A DNA stretch of 64,000 nucleotides from NCBI GenBank assembly GCA_026874595.1, contig CM049306.1, positions 34,366,019 through 34,430,018 of the forward strand. Reading direction: 5' to 3'. The position numbers were made by a program, and so were the translations under genes. Every line of letters begins with the position of its first letter. Position 1 is the stretch's first letter. The stretch is from Sipunculus nudus. Taxonomy: Eukaryota > Annelida > Sipuncula > Golfingiida > Sipunculidae. Below are positions 48,263 to 57,905 of this stretch, one piece after another. The notes under the pieces are model-generated. The model had not been told where the DNA came from. It did no database searches and saw only the letters and a list, made by a program, of their open reading frames with translations.

Positions 48263-49204
48263 TGTTACAGATGTCTCTTTTATTGTATGCAGCAGTCTTA
48301 CATGTGTGTGTGCAGCGCTGGCGTTGTCGGTTGCTATGGCGGCATAGCCCGGCCCACGCGTGGGGTCTGACGTGTAAACACAGCGGTCATGCTAGTCTGG
48401 GGCTTTCTCGTCTGGCCGAGCCGGGCCGGCCCACGTGAAAACCCTGATATGTAGAAACCCAGCGTTTATTGTTCTAGATGTTTCCTGTAACATATGTACT
48501 ATTGGGTTCTATGGATTGTTCGAGAAATGGAAAGTTCTCGGCTTAAGGTGAAATGTTATATATAAGGGGCTGTGTTTAAGTGCCGAGAGAGAGGAGAGCA
48601 ATATTCCAGAGGACACAGAAGAGTGTAAGTCAGTTTGTGGACCTTTTCAGGTAATTGCGGCAGTTATTGCTTTTCTTCGAATTAGTAACGGATTTTTTAT
48701 AGTCTACAGTTTGCCTATGGGATCAGTGCCAGGATTTCACTTTTGGATTACAACAAATTGATTTTGTGATTGAACTGGACTTTTACTCTCTGAGAAGATT
48801 TATATGAACTGTTCATCTCGATTATATCCTTTAAAGGGATTTTTGTCGCTGTGACAGTGGTGGTATCCAGGTACTGTACACTTTATTTTTATACTTGTAT
48901 CGATTAACTGCTGTACTGTTTTTATACTGTGTATTGTATTGATTTAGTGTATTGTAATGTTAGGATTGTTTTAAGAATAAATTATAATTATTTGTTATTT
49001 ATTTAAATATATTATACATTATATATATAATAAATAATTATAATTTTATAATTTTATAATTATAATATATATATATTTATATTATAATTATTTATTAGAA
49101 ATTTCACGCTGCTTAGTGTTACAGAGTCTGATTTTTTTTTATCTCAATTACAAAATTTATATTCTTCATGACTTCGTGATCTGTTGATATTAGGTTTCGT
49201 AACA
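48263..49204 (+). mobile_element. Solo LTR, copy 4
   Basis: It starts TGTTACAG and ends TTTCGTAACA, with ATATAT on both sides (48257-48262 and 49205-49210), a target duplication inside AT-rich DNA. It contains GGCTTTCTCGTCTGGCCGAG, CACGTG, an HSE-like array (TTC 48519, GAA 48524, GAA 48530, TTC 48535), a TATA box at 48557 followed by AAGGGGCTGTGTTT, GGTGGTATCCAGGTACTGT, AATAAA and the TTTCACGCTG tail. About 100 bp of nearly pure AT sequence (49000-49095) has grown inside, making it the longest copy (942 bp). The frame at 48241-48438 is not a gene. Confidence 0.8.
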
Positions 49205-49256
49205 ATATATATCCGATTTGACTGCCGGACTGTGAAGAATACATAATGATCCGCGG

Positions 49257-49259
<3 letters not shown>

Positions 49260-49301
<42 letters not shown>
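49260..49301. repeat. (AT)n microsatellite
   Basis: About 21 AT dinucleotides shortly after the solo LTR. Confidence 0.95.
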
Positions 49302-49303
<2 letters not shown>

Positions 49304-49738
49304 TCGGCTGTTTTAACCAATCAGCTACGACAGATCCCAAATCTCTCGAAGTGACGTAACCGGGGTGTGAACTGAATAATATTCATTTCAGGTATGGTAC
49401 GAACATAATACGCATTTTCTGCAATTGGGGCAAATTCTGAAAGGTAAGTTTGTTTTACCGAGAGATAGCGCAAAATTTCAGGTGGATGGGCAGTGGCATA
49501 AACTGTAGTATTTTTAATCCTTGCTTCGTGTAATTTCCAAAAGTAGTGTATAAGGTATATGCGACGTATGGACAAACAAACACGCAATCAATGATATTGT
49601 TAATACCAAAATGAAAAGTCAGCATACGCCACTTTGTCTATCTGAAAAGAAATGAAATGATTGGTATTCCACACAAAGAATTGATGGTAGTCATACTTAT
49701 ATACAATAACAGAAGTATGTCTAATGACGTCATATTTG

Positions 49739-49940
49739 CAGTAGCCGATCCAGGGAGGTCCAGCGTGTTTGGACCTCCCCCCCCCCCCCCCTTTCAGCAG
49801 GCTTTACTTAGTTAACGGGTTCAAACCACACATTGCAGCCTATGTCAATCGATATTTCCGGACAGGGGTATTTTTTTTTACATTTCACATAAGTCTTACT
49901 GATTCGGCACCCCTTTTAAAATATCTTGGATCCGTCCCTG
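49739..49940. mobile_element. 202-bp hAT-like MITE
   Basis: The left end CAGTAGCCGATCCAGG and the reverse of the right end CAGGGACGGATCCAAG agree at 11 of 16 positions and have the CAG...GGATCCA form of hAT-like termini. A hairpin GGAGGTCC...GGACCTCC with a C tract follows the left end. No clear target duplication and no coding region. Confidence 0.5.
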
Positions 49941-50536
49941 AATAAATCCTGTGTTTTTGTATATAAGTCCAGGTGCCAAAATGGGTTTTCAAACCTGACC
50001 TTGTTTTATGGTCTGCCCAATGTTATTTGATGGTTATACCCTATTTTGAGGGTGCTGAATTCAAATCTGGATGATGCCACTCTGGCATCCTTGAGGGTTT
50101 TGAGATATTCAAGATGGCCGCCAAGATGGCTGCCAAATATGAAATCATCATATATTTGCAATTATATGGTGTATATATGTACTGCAAAGGGGTAAATTTG
50201 TAATTAATTTGGCAAGGAGATCAATTATGTGCAATACTGTTAACAATTAAAAAATAAATCTTTGATTTTAAGCCAAAATGGCGTCCAAAATGGCCGCCGT
50301 AACATATAAAGAATGTATATTTTGAAGGAAATGAAAATGTGGTGTGCAAGACTCGCACTCGAGTGGTTTTTGGTACATAAATTAATAGTTTATGCTATTG
50401 TAAACAACCAGAGTTTGTCCTTTAAAGATAAAATGACATACAAACGACCACCAAATAAATTTAAAGCATATTTTGGCAAAAAAGGTACAGACATTTGGTG
50501 ACACTGATTTCATATAAGGGTTTATGAACAGACAGA

Positions 50537-50872
50537 TTTTTTTTTTTTTTTTTGGTGGAGGGAACCGCCTTCTTTTTTTATGCTGTCTTATATAATTCTT
50601 AATCTAAGTATATACATCTTCTCGGTGTCTACCATGCCTGCGGGTCCTGTGTGTGTAATCAGCCCATTGGTGGTTCATTAGACCGAGAAACACCCAAAAG
50701 CACTCATTTGTGAGTGATACACGGGTTTTGGTCTCCTCAAAGTTTCCTTTTAAGCCTGCCGAGCGTTCAGCCTGGATGGGGACCAACCATAAAACTCTTA
50801 CCTCTGCTGAGGCTGAGATTTGAACTCACAACCTTTGTGCTATGCTCTACACTATGGCTAAAGAGTACTGAG
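50537..50872 (-). repeat. tRNA-derived SINE in the left arm
   Basis: Minus strand: tRNA-like head TTTAGCCATAGTGTAGAGCA and GTGAGTTCAAATCTCA (B box), body with AGGCTTAAAAGGAAACTTTG and ATCACTCACAAATGAGTGC, then GGCGGTTCCCTCCACC and a poly-A tail (T run 50537-50553). Same position relative to flanks as the SINE at 54149-54477, so it inserted before the inverted duplication. Confidence 0.8.
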
Positions 50873-50879
50873 AGTAAAC

Positions 50880-51461
50880 CGGAGCTGGCTTAGTGCCTTT
50901 AGGAATAGGAACTGGAAGTAGTGACATGGAAGACTCATCCTTATGCCAGCCGATTAGAGTAGGGTTGAGGTGCGGAGGGTCAGGATTTGTGGCCTGTCTC
51001 CAGATACACACTTGAAGGTGAACGCGCTTAACATTTTCTGCAAATGCTTCTGAAGTTGGTGGAAGTGATTTCAGTGTGGGCATCCTAGTGATCTTCCTTT
51101 TACCTGTTTTGGTAAGCCAGACTTGATAACGTGCTTCCGACAAGTTTTTTCCTTGGCAACCATAACATGCAGCTACAAAGTGGCTGGCCTCATCAATGAC
51201 ATCATTGATATTACTCAGCAGGTCTCCCACTTTTCGCAAAGTGTGTCTTTTTCAGTGTTTTGAGCATGGTAGACTTTCCTACGCCCCACATACATGCAGT
51301 TGTATCACAGCCAGTAGAAGCATGAGCAGCCAACAGGTCTGGTATTATATTCTGGTGTTTCTTGACTGTGTCCCCAATCAGTGGCGAATCCAGGATTTGA
51401 AAATAGAGGGGGCGCAGGTCTAAAGTCGGGAAAGGGGGCTGTTCTGCGTCTTTTAGACATG

Positions 51462-51513
<52 letters not shown>

Positions 51514-53104
51514 CATTTTTTTAACTATATTGATATTCCACAAAGCCCTATCTGTAGGAAGCAAGCATATTTAAACTTGTTTGAACACACTGCGTGGCTG
51601 TAAAATTGTCTCCTTCTAAACATATCAAATATTGTTAGTTCGTGCATAAATATTATGATTATTATGTATAATTTTGTAAGGTATCCAGTTCAAGTTGATT
51701 ATTATGTTAACCGTATTTTTAACTAGAAGATGGTCAGCACACATGTAAAAGAACTTAAATGGATTAACTATTATATGTCACTGCATATGTCAAAGGTTAC
51801 TACATCTATTTTTCAAATAAAGCTTCTGATAATGCATTCCATAATATAGGTTTTCGTAGATAAATTATTTTTGCAGCAATAAAGTTCGAACTATAGCCAG
51901 TTGGAGTTATAAAGAAATAAAGATAGTCTGACCTGAGGTAATTAAAGTACATAAACACAAGAAATATTAGAAGTGAAAAATACTCATTGACTGTTATTTG
52001 CATACCATTTTTAGGTTTATATTAATATTGAAATTCAGCTTTCAGACATAAAGCCTGGCCATCTAGCTCCAGTGACAGTAGCTGGGTATTAAGAGGTGAT
52101 TTTATTTACCCCAGAATCAAGAAACCGGAAGCTTTCATATAGTCTCTTGGTGAATTCCAGGGTAATTTTAAAAATAAGGCAAAGCAAGCGTCTAGCGGAA
52201 GTACAAATAGCTTGCATGGATCGTTTAACAATTTTTGGCCAAAAACATGAGAGACATAGAAAAAACATGAAAGAAATGTGTAAGTATATAATCCCATCAC
52301 TGTTTAGATTTATTTTAGAAAGTTTCAAAGTCTGACACTCTTTGCAATTTACATTACAGACAATATCTTGCTAAGCTTTTGTTCTTTCTTCACAAAATGT
52401 CAACAAATACAACAAAACTAGATTCTCTTTAGGTCAATTGGAATATATATATTTACATTACAGACAAGATCTTTCTAATTTTTCTTCTTTCTTGTCCATA
52501 TGGGAATAACATTACCATAACCGTGCATAGAGAAACATGAAAATATTTATTTACTTAAAACGCCATATTTTATCTATGTGAGGGTATACTCAAGTAATCG
52601 AACATAAAATAAATTTGAGTTAACAAACATAACACTTGCCAGTAGTTGACTGGTATAATTGTTAGCAGAATTTTAGGGGGCGCGCGCCCCTTTGCGCCCC
52701 CCCCCCCCCCCTATGAATACGCCCCTGCCAATATTGCAGATTGTTCGTTTAGAACTAGTACTTTCCACCAGAACTGCGCAGTCAAGATTGTTCTCATGAT
52801 AGTGGTGTAACAGAAAAGAAAACACGTCAGTATCAGATAACCTTAATGATACTGTTTCCATTCTTGGTGAGGTTCATCACCTGTTGCACCATTATAACGT
52901 CAGCCTCCTCATGCATTGTCTTCAAGTCATTCCGTGATGACAAAACACCCTCCCTGATTTGTAATTGGATGGGGTCATTTCCCGTCAGTACAAATATGTG
53001 TATGAATGCTTTTTGTGATGTTGGCTGAGTCTTGATCGTGGATTACTACCCCTGACAGAGTATGTTGATTAGCTGTACCTTGTTTTTGGTGGCAGTTAAG
53101 ACTA
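50880..53104 (-). pseudogene. GCDT/CXC-family gene, left copy, split by an insertion
   Basis: Minus-strand fragments in family order: HEEADVIMVQQVMNL (about 52900), SDTDVFSFLLHHYHENNLDC (52830-52750), GDTVKKHQNIIPDLLAAHA and STGCDTTACMWGVGK (51378-51230), SEARYQVWLTKTGKRK, SLPPTSEAFAENVKRVHLQ and NPTLIGWHKDES (51150-50930). I know this as a multi-copy invertebrate/fish family with EEAD, SDTDV and GCDT motifs recalling PIN/FEN-like nuclease folds, usually closed by a Cys-rich CXC module; biochemical role unproven. Breaks: a frameshift near 52850, a 1349-bp insertion (51379-52727), a frameshift near 51230, and loss of the CXC end. Not functional. Confidence 0.8.
51379..52727. mobile_element. 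1349-bp hAT-like non-autonomous element
   Basis: The left end CAGTGGCGAATCCAGG and the reverse of the right end CAGGGGCGTATTCATAGG share the CAGnGGCGnAT terminus. CCAAT stands immediately before (51374-51378) and after (52728-52732), a 5-bp target-site duplication. Taking the element and one CCAAT out leaves the surrounding pseudogene in one frame, which proves the borders. Inside are an (AT)24 tract (51464-51511), a C15 tract near the right end, and two copies of TTTACATTACAGACAA(T/G)ATCTT (52347, 52453). Frames at 52089-52335 show no transposase features. Confidence 0.75.
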
Positions 53105-53111
53105 CAGTCTA

Positions 53112-53930
53112 CACGTAGAGTAGCCAATGAACTTGCTCCTGTACCAGAGGTTGCTGTGATTGATGGTTGTGCGATGCTCTGGGTGATTCAATGGCCGTCA
53201 CATGGAACTTTACAGGACTATGTAGATGGGTTCGCTGAAGCAATTGTTGCTAAGCTCGCTGAAAAGGATGAGTACCTTGTGTTTGATAGATATGTCGACT
53301 TCAGTATTAAAGGTCGAACAAGATGTTCCAGGGCAGGAGTTGGAACCAAGCAATATAAACTGCGGCTAGATGCACCTCTTCCTAAACAGAGTCTTGACTG
53401 TCACCAAAAACAAGGTACAGCTAATCAACATACTTTGTCAGGGGACAATGACTTGAAGAAAATGCATGAGGAGGCTGACGTTATCATGGTGCAACAGGTG
53501 ATGAACCTCGCATCACTAGGATGCCCGCACTGAAATCACTTCCACCAACTTTAGAAGCATTTGCAGAAAATGTTTAGCGCGTTCACCTTCAAGTGTGTAT
53601 CTGGAGACAGGCCACAAATCCTGACCCACCACACCTCAACCCTACTCTAATCGGCTGGCAAAAGGATGAGTCTTCCATGTCACTACTTCCAGTTCCTATT
53701 CCTTAAGGCACTAAGCCAGCTCCGGCAGAAGTCTTAGAAATGATCAAATGCGGTCGTGCCAGCGATACACCATGCGAGACTGCCAAATGCAGTTGTATGA
53801 CAGCACAGATATCGTGTACAGTTTTCTGTGCATGCAACGGGTGGACAAGACAGGAAACATCAGTTGTGACTATGAAGATAGTGATGAAGAGGAAGAGCTC
53901 CTCGAGGTCACAGAGTGTTAAAACTTGAGA
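53112..53930 (+). pseudogene. GCDT/CXC-family gene, right copy, internally deleted
   Basis: Plus strand: VANELAPVPEVAVIDGCAML, then WPSHGTLQDYVDGF, LVFDRYVDFSIKGRTR and LRLDAPLPKQ (53118-53392), and HEEADVIMVQQVMNL (53465-53509). It then jumps straight to the sequence coding SLPPTLEAFAENV in another frame (53533 on), so the SDTDV and GCDT core is deleted. A TAG interrupts AENV*RVHLQ (53575) and another stop follows the IPIP segment. The end retains the Cys-rich module (IKCGRASDTPCETAKCSC, then ISCTVFCACNGW; 53742-53860). Together with the left copy this shows the whole family layout, but neither copy can make the full protein. Confidence 0.8.
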
Positions 53931-54148
53931 GTAACTGGCAGTTGGGACTTCATATACAATAAATATACTTGCCCTATGCCTGATGTCATATATTCTATAA
54001 GTTTTATATAATGTTTGGTGTGCTAAATATTTCGAGAATCAATGGCCATCTTGGATGCTGAATTATTATTTTCTAAATCTTATCAAAATCAGTACCGGGC
54101 TATATTAACTTTTACTTACTTTACTAGCTCAAGTGGTCTGGGGTAAAT
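53931..54148. other. Right-arm sequence between pseudogene and SINE
   Basis: AT-rich 3' flank of the pseudogene that the left copy has lost. No separate feature. Confidence 0.5.
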
Positions 54149-54477
54149 CTCAGTACTCTTTAGCCTTAGGTAGAGCAAAGCACAAAGTTTGTGAGTTCAA
54201 ATATCAGCCTCAGCAGAGGTAAGAGTTTTATAGTTGGTCCCCATCCGGGCTGAATGCTCGGCAGGCTTAAAAGGAAACGTTGAGGAGACCAAAACCCGTG
54301 TATCACTCACAAATGAGTGCGTCTTTGGGTGTTTTTCGGTCTTATGAACCACCAATGGGCTGATTACACACACAGGACCCGCAGGCACGGTAGACATCGA
54401 GAAGATGTATATACTTAGATTAAGAATTATATAAGACAGCATAAAAAAGAGGCGGTTCCCTCCACCAAAAAAAAAAA
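54149..54477 (+). repeat. tRNA-derived SINE in the right arm
   Basis: Head TTTAGCCTTAGGTAGAGCA and GTGAGTTCAAATATCAGCC (B-box region), body AGGCTTAAAAGGAAACGTTG, ATCACTCACAAATGAGTGCG, GTTTTTCGGT, tail GACAGCATAAAAAAGAGGCGG..CCACC and A12 (54466-54477). It is the most complete copy of this family. Related fragments lie at 13090-13150, 43302-43540 (minus), 50537-50872 (minus) and 63765-64000 (minus). Confidence 0.8.
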
Positions 54478-55117
54478 TTCTGTCTGTTCATAAACCCTTA
54501 TATGAAATCATTGTCATCAAATGTCTGTACCTTTTTTTGCCAAAATATGCTTTAATTCAACTTGGTGGTCGTTTGACTGTCATTTTATCTTTAAAGGACA
54601 ACCTCTGGTTGTTTACAATAGCGTGAACTATTAATTTATGTACCAAAGACCACTCGAGTGCGAGTCATGCACACCTCATTTTCATTTCCTTCAACATATA
54701 CATTCTTAATATGTTACGGCGGCCATTTTGGACGCCATATTGCCTTAAAAAATCAAAGATTTTTTTTAGTTGTTCACAGTATTGCACATAATTGATCTCC
54801 TTACCAAATTAATTGCAAATTAACCCTTTGCAGTACATATATACACCATATAATTGCAAATATATGATGATTTCATATTTGGCAGCCATCTTGGCGGCCA
54901 TCTTGAATATCTCAAAACCCTCAAGGATGCCAGAGTGGCATCATCCAGATTTGAATTCAGCACCCTTAAAATAGGGTATTACCATCAAATAACATTGGGC
55001 AGACCATAAAACAAGGTTCCACCGCTGGCACCTGGACTATATATGTGCTTAGCGACGTAATGGGGAAAGGTTTGTTTTGTCCTTTATGTACGGGTAAAAA
55101 AAAATACATACATCATT

Positions 55118-55380
55118 GCCTCCGGCAGGAAGATGTACGTTCATCCTACTTCGTGTGTGAGTGTTTATGTGTTTAGAACACTGCATAACTCACGCAGTCA
55201 TGAATGGAATGTCATTAAAATTTCAGAGCATTTCGGGAATTGGCCAAGGAAGAATCGATTAGAGATAAGTAGTGCGGATCTGAATTCAGAAGCGTTTTCC
55301 AGGAATGTCCAAAAACGTATAGTCATATGTGCACGAATGAACATGGGGATATATGCCGAATGAGTGAATGCACGCGGCTT
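55118..55380 (+). repeat. CCTCCGC-ended interspersed repeat, copy 3
   Basis: It begins GCCTCCGGCAGGAAGATGTACG, has GCATAACTCACGCAGTCATGAATGGAA, CATTTCGGGAATTGGCCAAGG and CACGAATGAACATGGGGATATATGCCGAATGAG, and ends near GCACGCGGCTT. Collinear with copy 1 (19114) and copy 2 (36805, minus). It lies directly between the inverted duplication and the Helitron. Confidence 0.65.
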
Positions 55381-55439
55381 GGGTACAATATTAGAGGCTT
55401 GTATTCCTAAGACTGAAACTGTAGAGTTTTTATACAGTA

Positions 55440-56402
55440 CTAGCTGATAAACCCGGTATACCGGGCTTTTTACCGGGGTTTGGGAGATATATTTACTGAG
55501 ATATTGTATGTTGGCTCAGTTTTTATTATGAAAGTTAAAAGAAAATATAGATTTTAAGTGGGGTACTCTCGGAATACGATATGTACAAATATCTTTTACT
55601 GTTATTTTGTGGCGCTGTGCTCGTGGCAAAAATCATACCCCGGTATGTTTACCTTGAAGTCCTGGTCAGTGATGGTTTATATTGCGAACCGGAATGAGAC
55701 GCGGAGGCATACAGTGCTTCGTTGATATTTGACTGGTTTCTATCGTTGGACGTATAAAAATAGGTTGATGTGAGGAACACATGAAAGATTAATTATATGT
55801 ACGTTGCAAAGAAACTGTTCCTGAAGAAGGAAACAGAAATATGCATACATCGTAAGTAGCAGAAGCGGACCCAATGGGACTCCATGCAGTGGGTCCGTAT
55901 CCCATTTTCTGCCCCCGCAACATTTCTTTCATCGTATAATATTAGACAAATTTTGAGGCCTGAAATCCCCGCCACAACGCCAGCCCTGTTCCTGAAATTG
56001 GGATCTTGAATTAGGTTTTCTCATTAATCCTCTTGGGTTGAACTCTCCATTTCATAAAGCGAGAAACATGTGTTTTTCGCTTTTACAGACTACGCACGTG
56101 GGTCAAATCCCCCATTGAAAGCAAGCGTTATTCATATGAACAATAGTCCTTAGTGTTAGAGGCTAAGTGACCACGATGCATGCATTCCGGTGATTGCCGA
56201 AGGCAGTTCGGCTGTGCTCGGTAAAAAACGGAAAAATCACTCAAAATTATATGTATATAAACAAAATATTTATTTTCATATCGCCTATGTCACTGTGGGG
56301 ATAATAACCTTTAAAATGGTGTATGGCACAATATTGTACACAACGCGGTTTTAGAGAACATTGCGAACAAACGTGAACCGAATTCCTTTTATAAGTATTA
56401 GA
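55440..56402 (-). mobile_element. Non-autonomous Helitron, both ends intact
   Basis: On the minus strand the element begins TCTAATACTTATAAAAGG (56402) and ends GGGTTTATCAGCTAG (55440). A perfect palindrome CCCGGTATACCGGG (55452-55465) sits 8 nt inside the CTAG end. The base before TC is A and the base after CTAG is T, the A|T insertion site of Helitrons. TC start, hairpin, CTRR end and A/T flanks are the full diagnostic set. Length 963 bp; no Rep/helicase frame, so non-autonomous. An inner hairpin CGGACCCA/TGGGTCCG lies near 55867-55899. Confidence 0.8.
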
Positions 56403-57140
56403 TTAAAGGTACAATCGAAGATCGGATATCCTTATTCTCTTCAGCCAAATTATTAAAATTCAACATATTTAATGCAACTTAAGAATTTTTCTTTTACATT
56501 CTGTGCTTTCCGCACAGGAAGTTCCCATTAACGACATGTTACGAGAAGCAAGTCTATCCCCTCTCGGGCACAGGTGTTATTCCATGATTGTAATTTATTT
56601 TTGTCTGTCAAATAAAGGCAACATAAGGAACATTTATGAAAAAAAGATATATCAAATTCTGAACAAATTACAATACGACTTCAATTGGGTGTCTTCATCA
56701 CGTTCCTCACTATGTACTTATACCGATATTAACATTCTCACAGCTGGGCATCGATGATATGGCTTTTAATCTGCTGAGCTTTATATATTGTATACTTTAC
56801 CATATCTACGAAGTATACGTAATGTGTGTTTTTTTTGGTGTTTGAGAGTAAATGTTTCATTACAAACTTCTGAAGAAAAAAATATTAGGAATATCTATTG
56901 AGACACATTAAAGACAATTTAAAAAATATTTACTCATGCACGCTTATCAAAAAAGGAACTGTTTTTAAATTTAGATAGTTATACAGAGTTTGGGTGTCAT
57001 GTTCCGTGTCACTGTTTAGCTAGTCTGAAAGCAAACTGCAGTTGAACATTTTGGTCTTTACAACTTGCTCCAATTAAGGATATTTTTTAAAAATAAAAAT
57101 ACAGATATACAGTTTTGATATTGTGCAAAATTTCATTGAT
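56403..57140. other. AT-rich; weak exon candidate at 56516-56571
   Basis: A pyrimidine-rich acceptor (CTTTTACATTCTGTGCTTTCCGCACAG) precedes 56 bp ending in CACAG|GTGTTA, with one open frame reading EVPINDMLREASLSPLGHR. A single isolated exon cannot be confirmed. Remainder unassigned. Confidence 0.2.
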
Positions 57141-57688
57141 AATATAAGCGTAAAATAATGCCAGCTTAGCTTAATATTAAATTCCTATGCATCAGGCAAG
57201 GACGGGTTTAAATGAAACTGATGCATAAAAAAGTATGTGAAAACTAAACATATTTTAGACCAAAATTCTTTACATTTGGAAGTTATCAAATATAAAGTTT
57301 TCATACCTCTTTGAACACTACATATTTATGAACAGATATTTTAAAAATTAGAGTATCAAATAAAGTTTCCAAAGAAGTATACCGACAAATATTTTTTTTA
57401 ATCTGGCATAAGATAATATAAGCGTAAAAAATGCCAGCTTAGCTTAATATTAAATTCCTATGCATCAGGCAAGGACGGATTTAAATGAAACTGATGCATA
57501 AAAATGTATGTGAAAACTATGCATATTTTAGACCAAAATTCTTAACATTTGGAAGTTATCAAATATAAAGTTTTCATTCCTCTTTGAACACTACATATTT
57601 ATGAATGGATATGTTAAAAATTAAAGTATCAAATAAAGTTTCCAAAGAAGTATACCAACATATATTTTTTAATCTGGTATAAGAGGAA
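57141..57688. repeat. Recent tandem duplication, 274-bp unit
   Basis: AATATAAGCGTAAAA...CAGCTTAGCTTAATATTAAA at 57141 recurs at 57415. The two units stay collinear to AATCTGGYATAAGA and differ at only a few positions by eye. Each contains ATGCATCAGGCAAGGACGG and its partner AAACTGATGCATAAAAA, so ATGCATCAG/CTGATGCAT is a short inverted pair within each unit. Confidence 0.9.
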
Positions 57689-57724
57689 AGGTTACGGGAT
57701 AAAACAAAGTACTTATTACGATCT

Positions 57725-57905
57725 TTATTTCCAATGTGCCTCCGAGCTAATGGACAGTCTAGGCTCTCTCCGCTTGCGACCCAGGTTCGATTCCAGGTGT
57801 GGTTATTAGAGTGGGTTGTAGTTGCCCGTCCAAGGACGGTAGTTTTTCTCCCTCCGGTTTCCTCCATCCCTAGAGACTACCGAACGCTATCATCTGAGCC
57901 ATGGG
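57725..57905 (+). repeat. tRNA-derived SINE, second family
   Basis: It has a tRNA-like head with GAGCTAATGGACAG (weak A box) and GGTTCGATTCC (exact B-box consensus). The body contains GAGTGGGTTGTAGTTGCCCG and TTTTCTCCCTCCGGTTTCCTCC; the latter resembles the CTCCGGTTTCC core of widespread animal tRNA SINEs (HE1-type), from memory. A second, shorter copy is at 60500-60605. An A13 tract lies at 57950-57962. Proline-rich frames here are SINE by-products. Confidence 0.65.

Larger units (their letters stand above)
49957..55045. repeat. Head-to-head inverted duplication, arms ~1.7 kb
   Basis: The left copy (read on the minus strand from ~53104 down to 49957) and the right copy (plus strand, from ~53390 to 55045) are the same sequence in opposite orientation: pseudogene, then SINE, then a 3' region with ATGGCCGCC motifs, ending at GTCCAGGTGCC. 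The outermost ~900 bp (49957-50872 and 54149-55045) pair almost end to end. The left copy carries a 1349-bp insertion and lacks the CXC-coding part. The right copy lacks ~0.9 kb of the gene's middle. Such a structure can fold back into a long duplex. Confidence 0.9.

Noticed and set aside
57141-57688. CRISPR-like or coding repeat
   Set aside because: Two long near-identical units without spacers or open frames; a simple tandem duplication.
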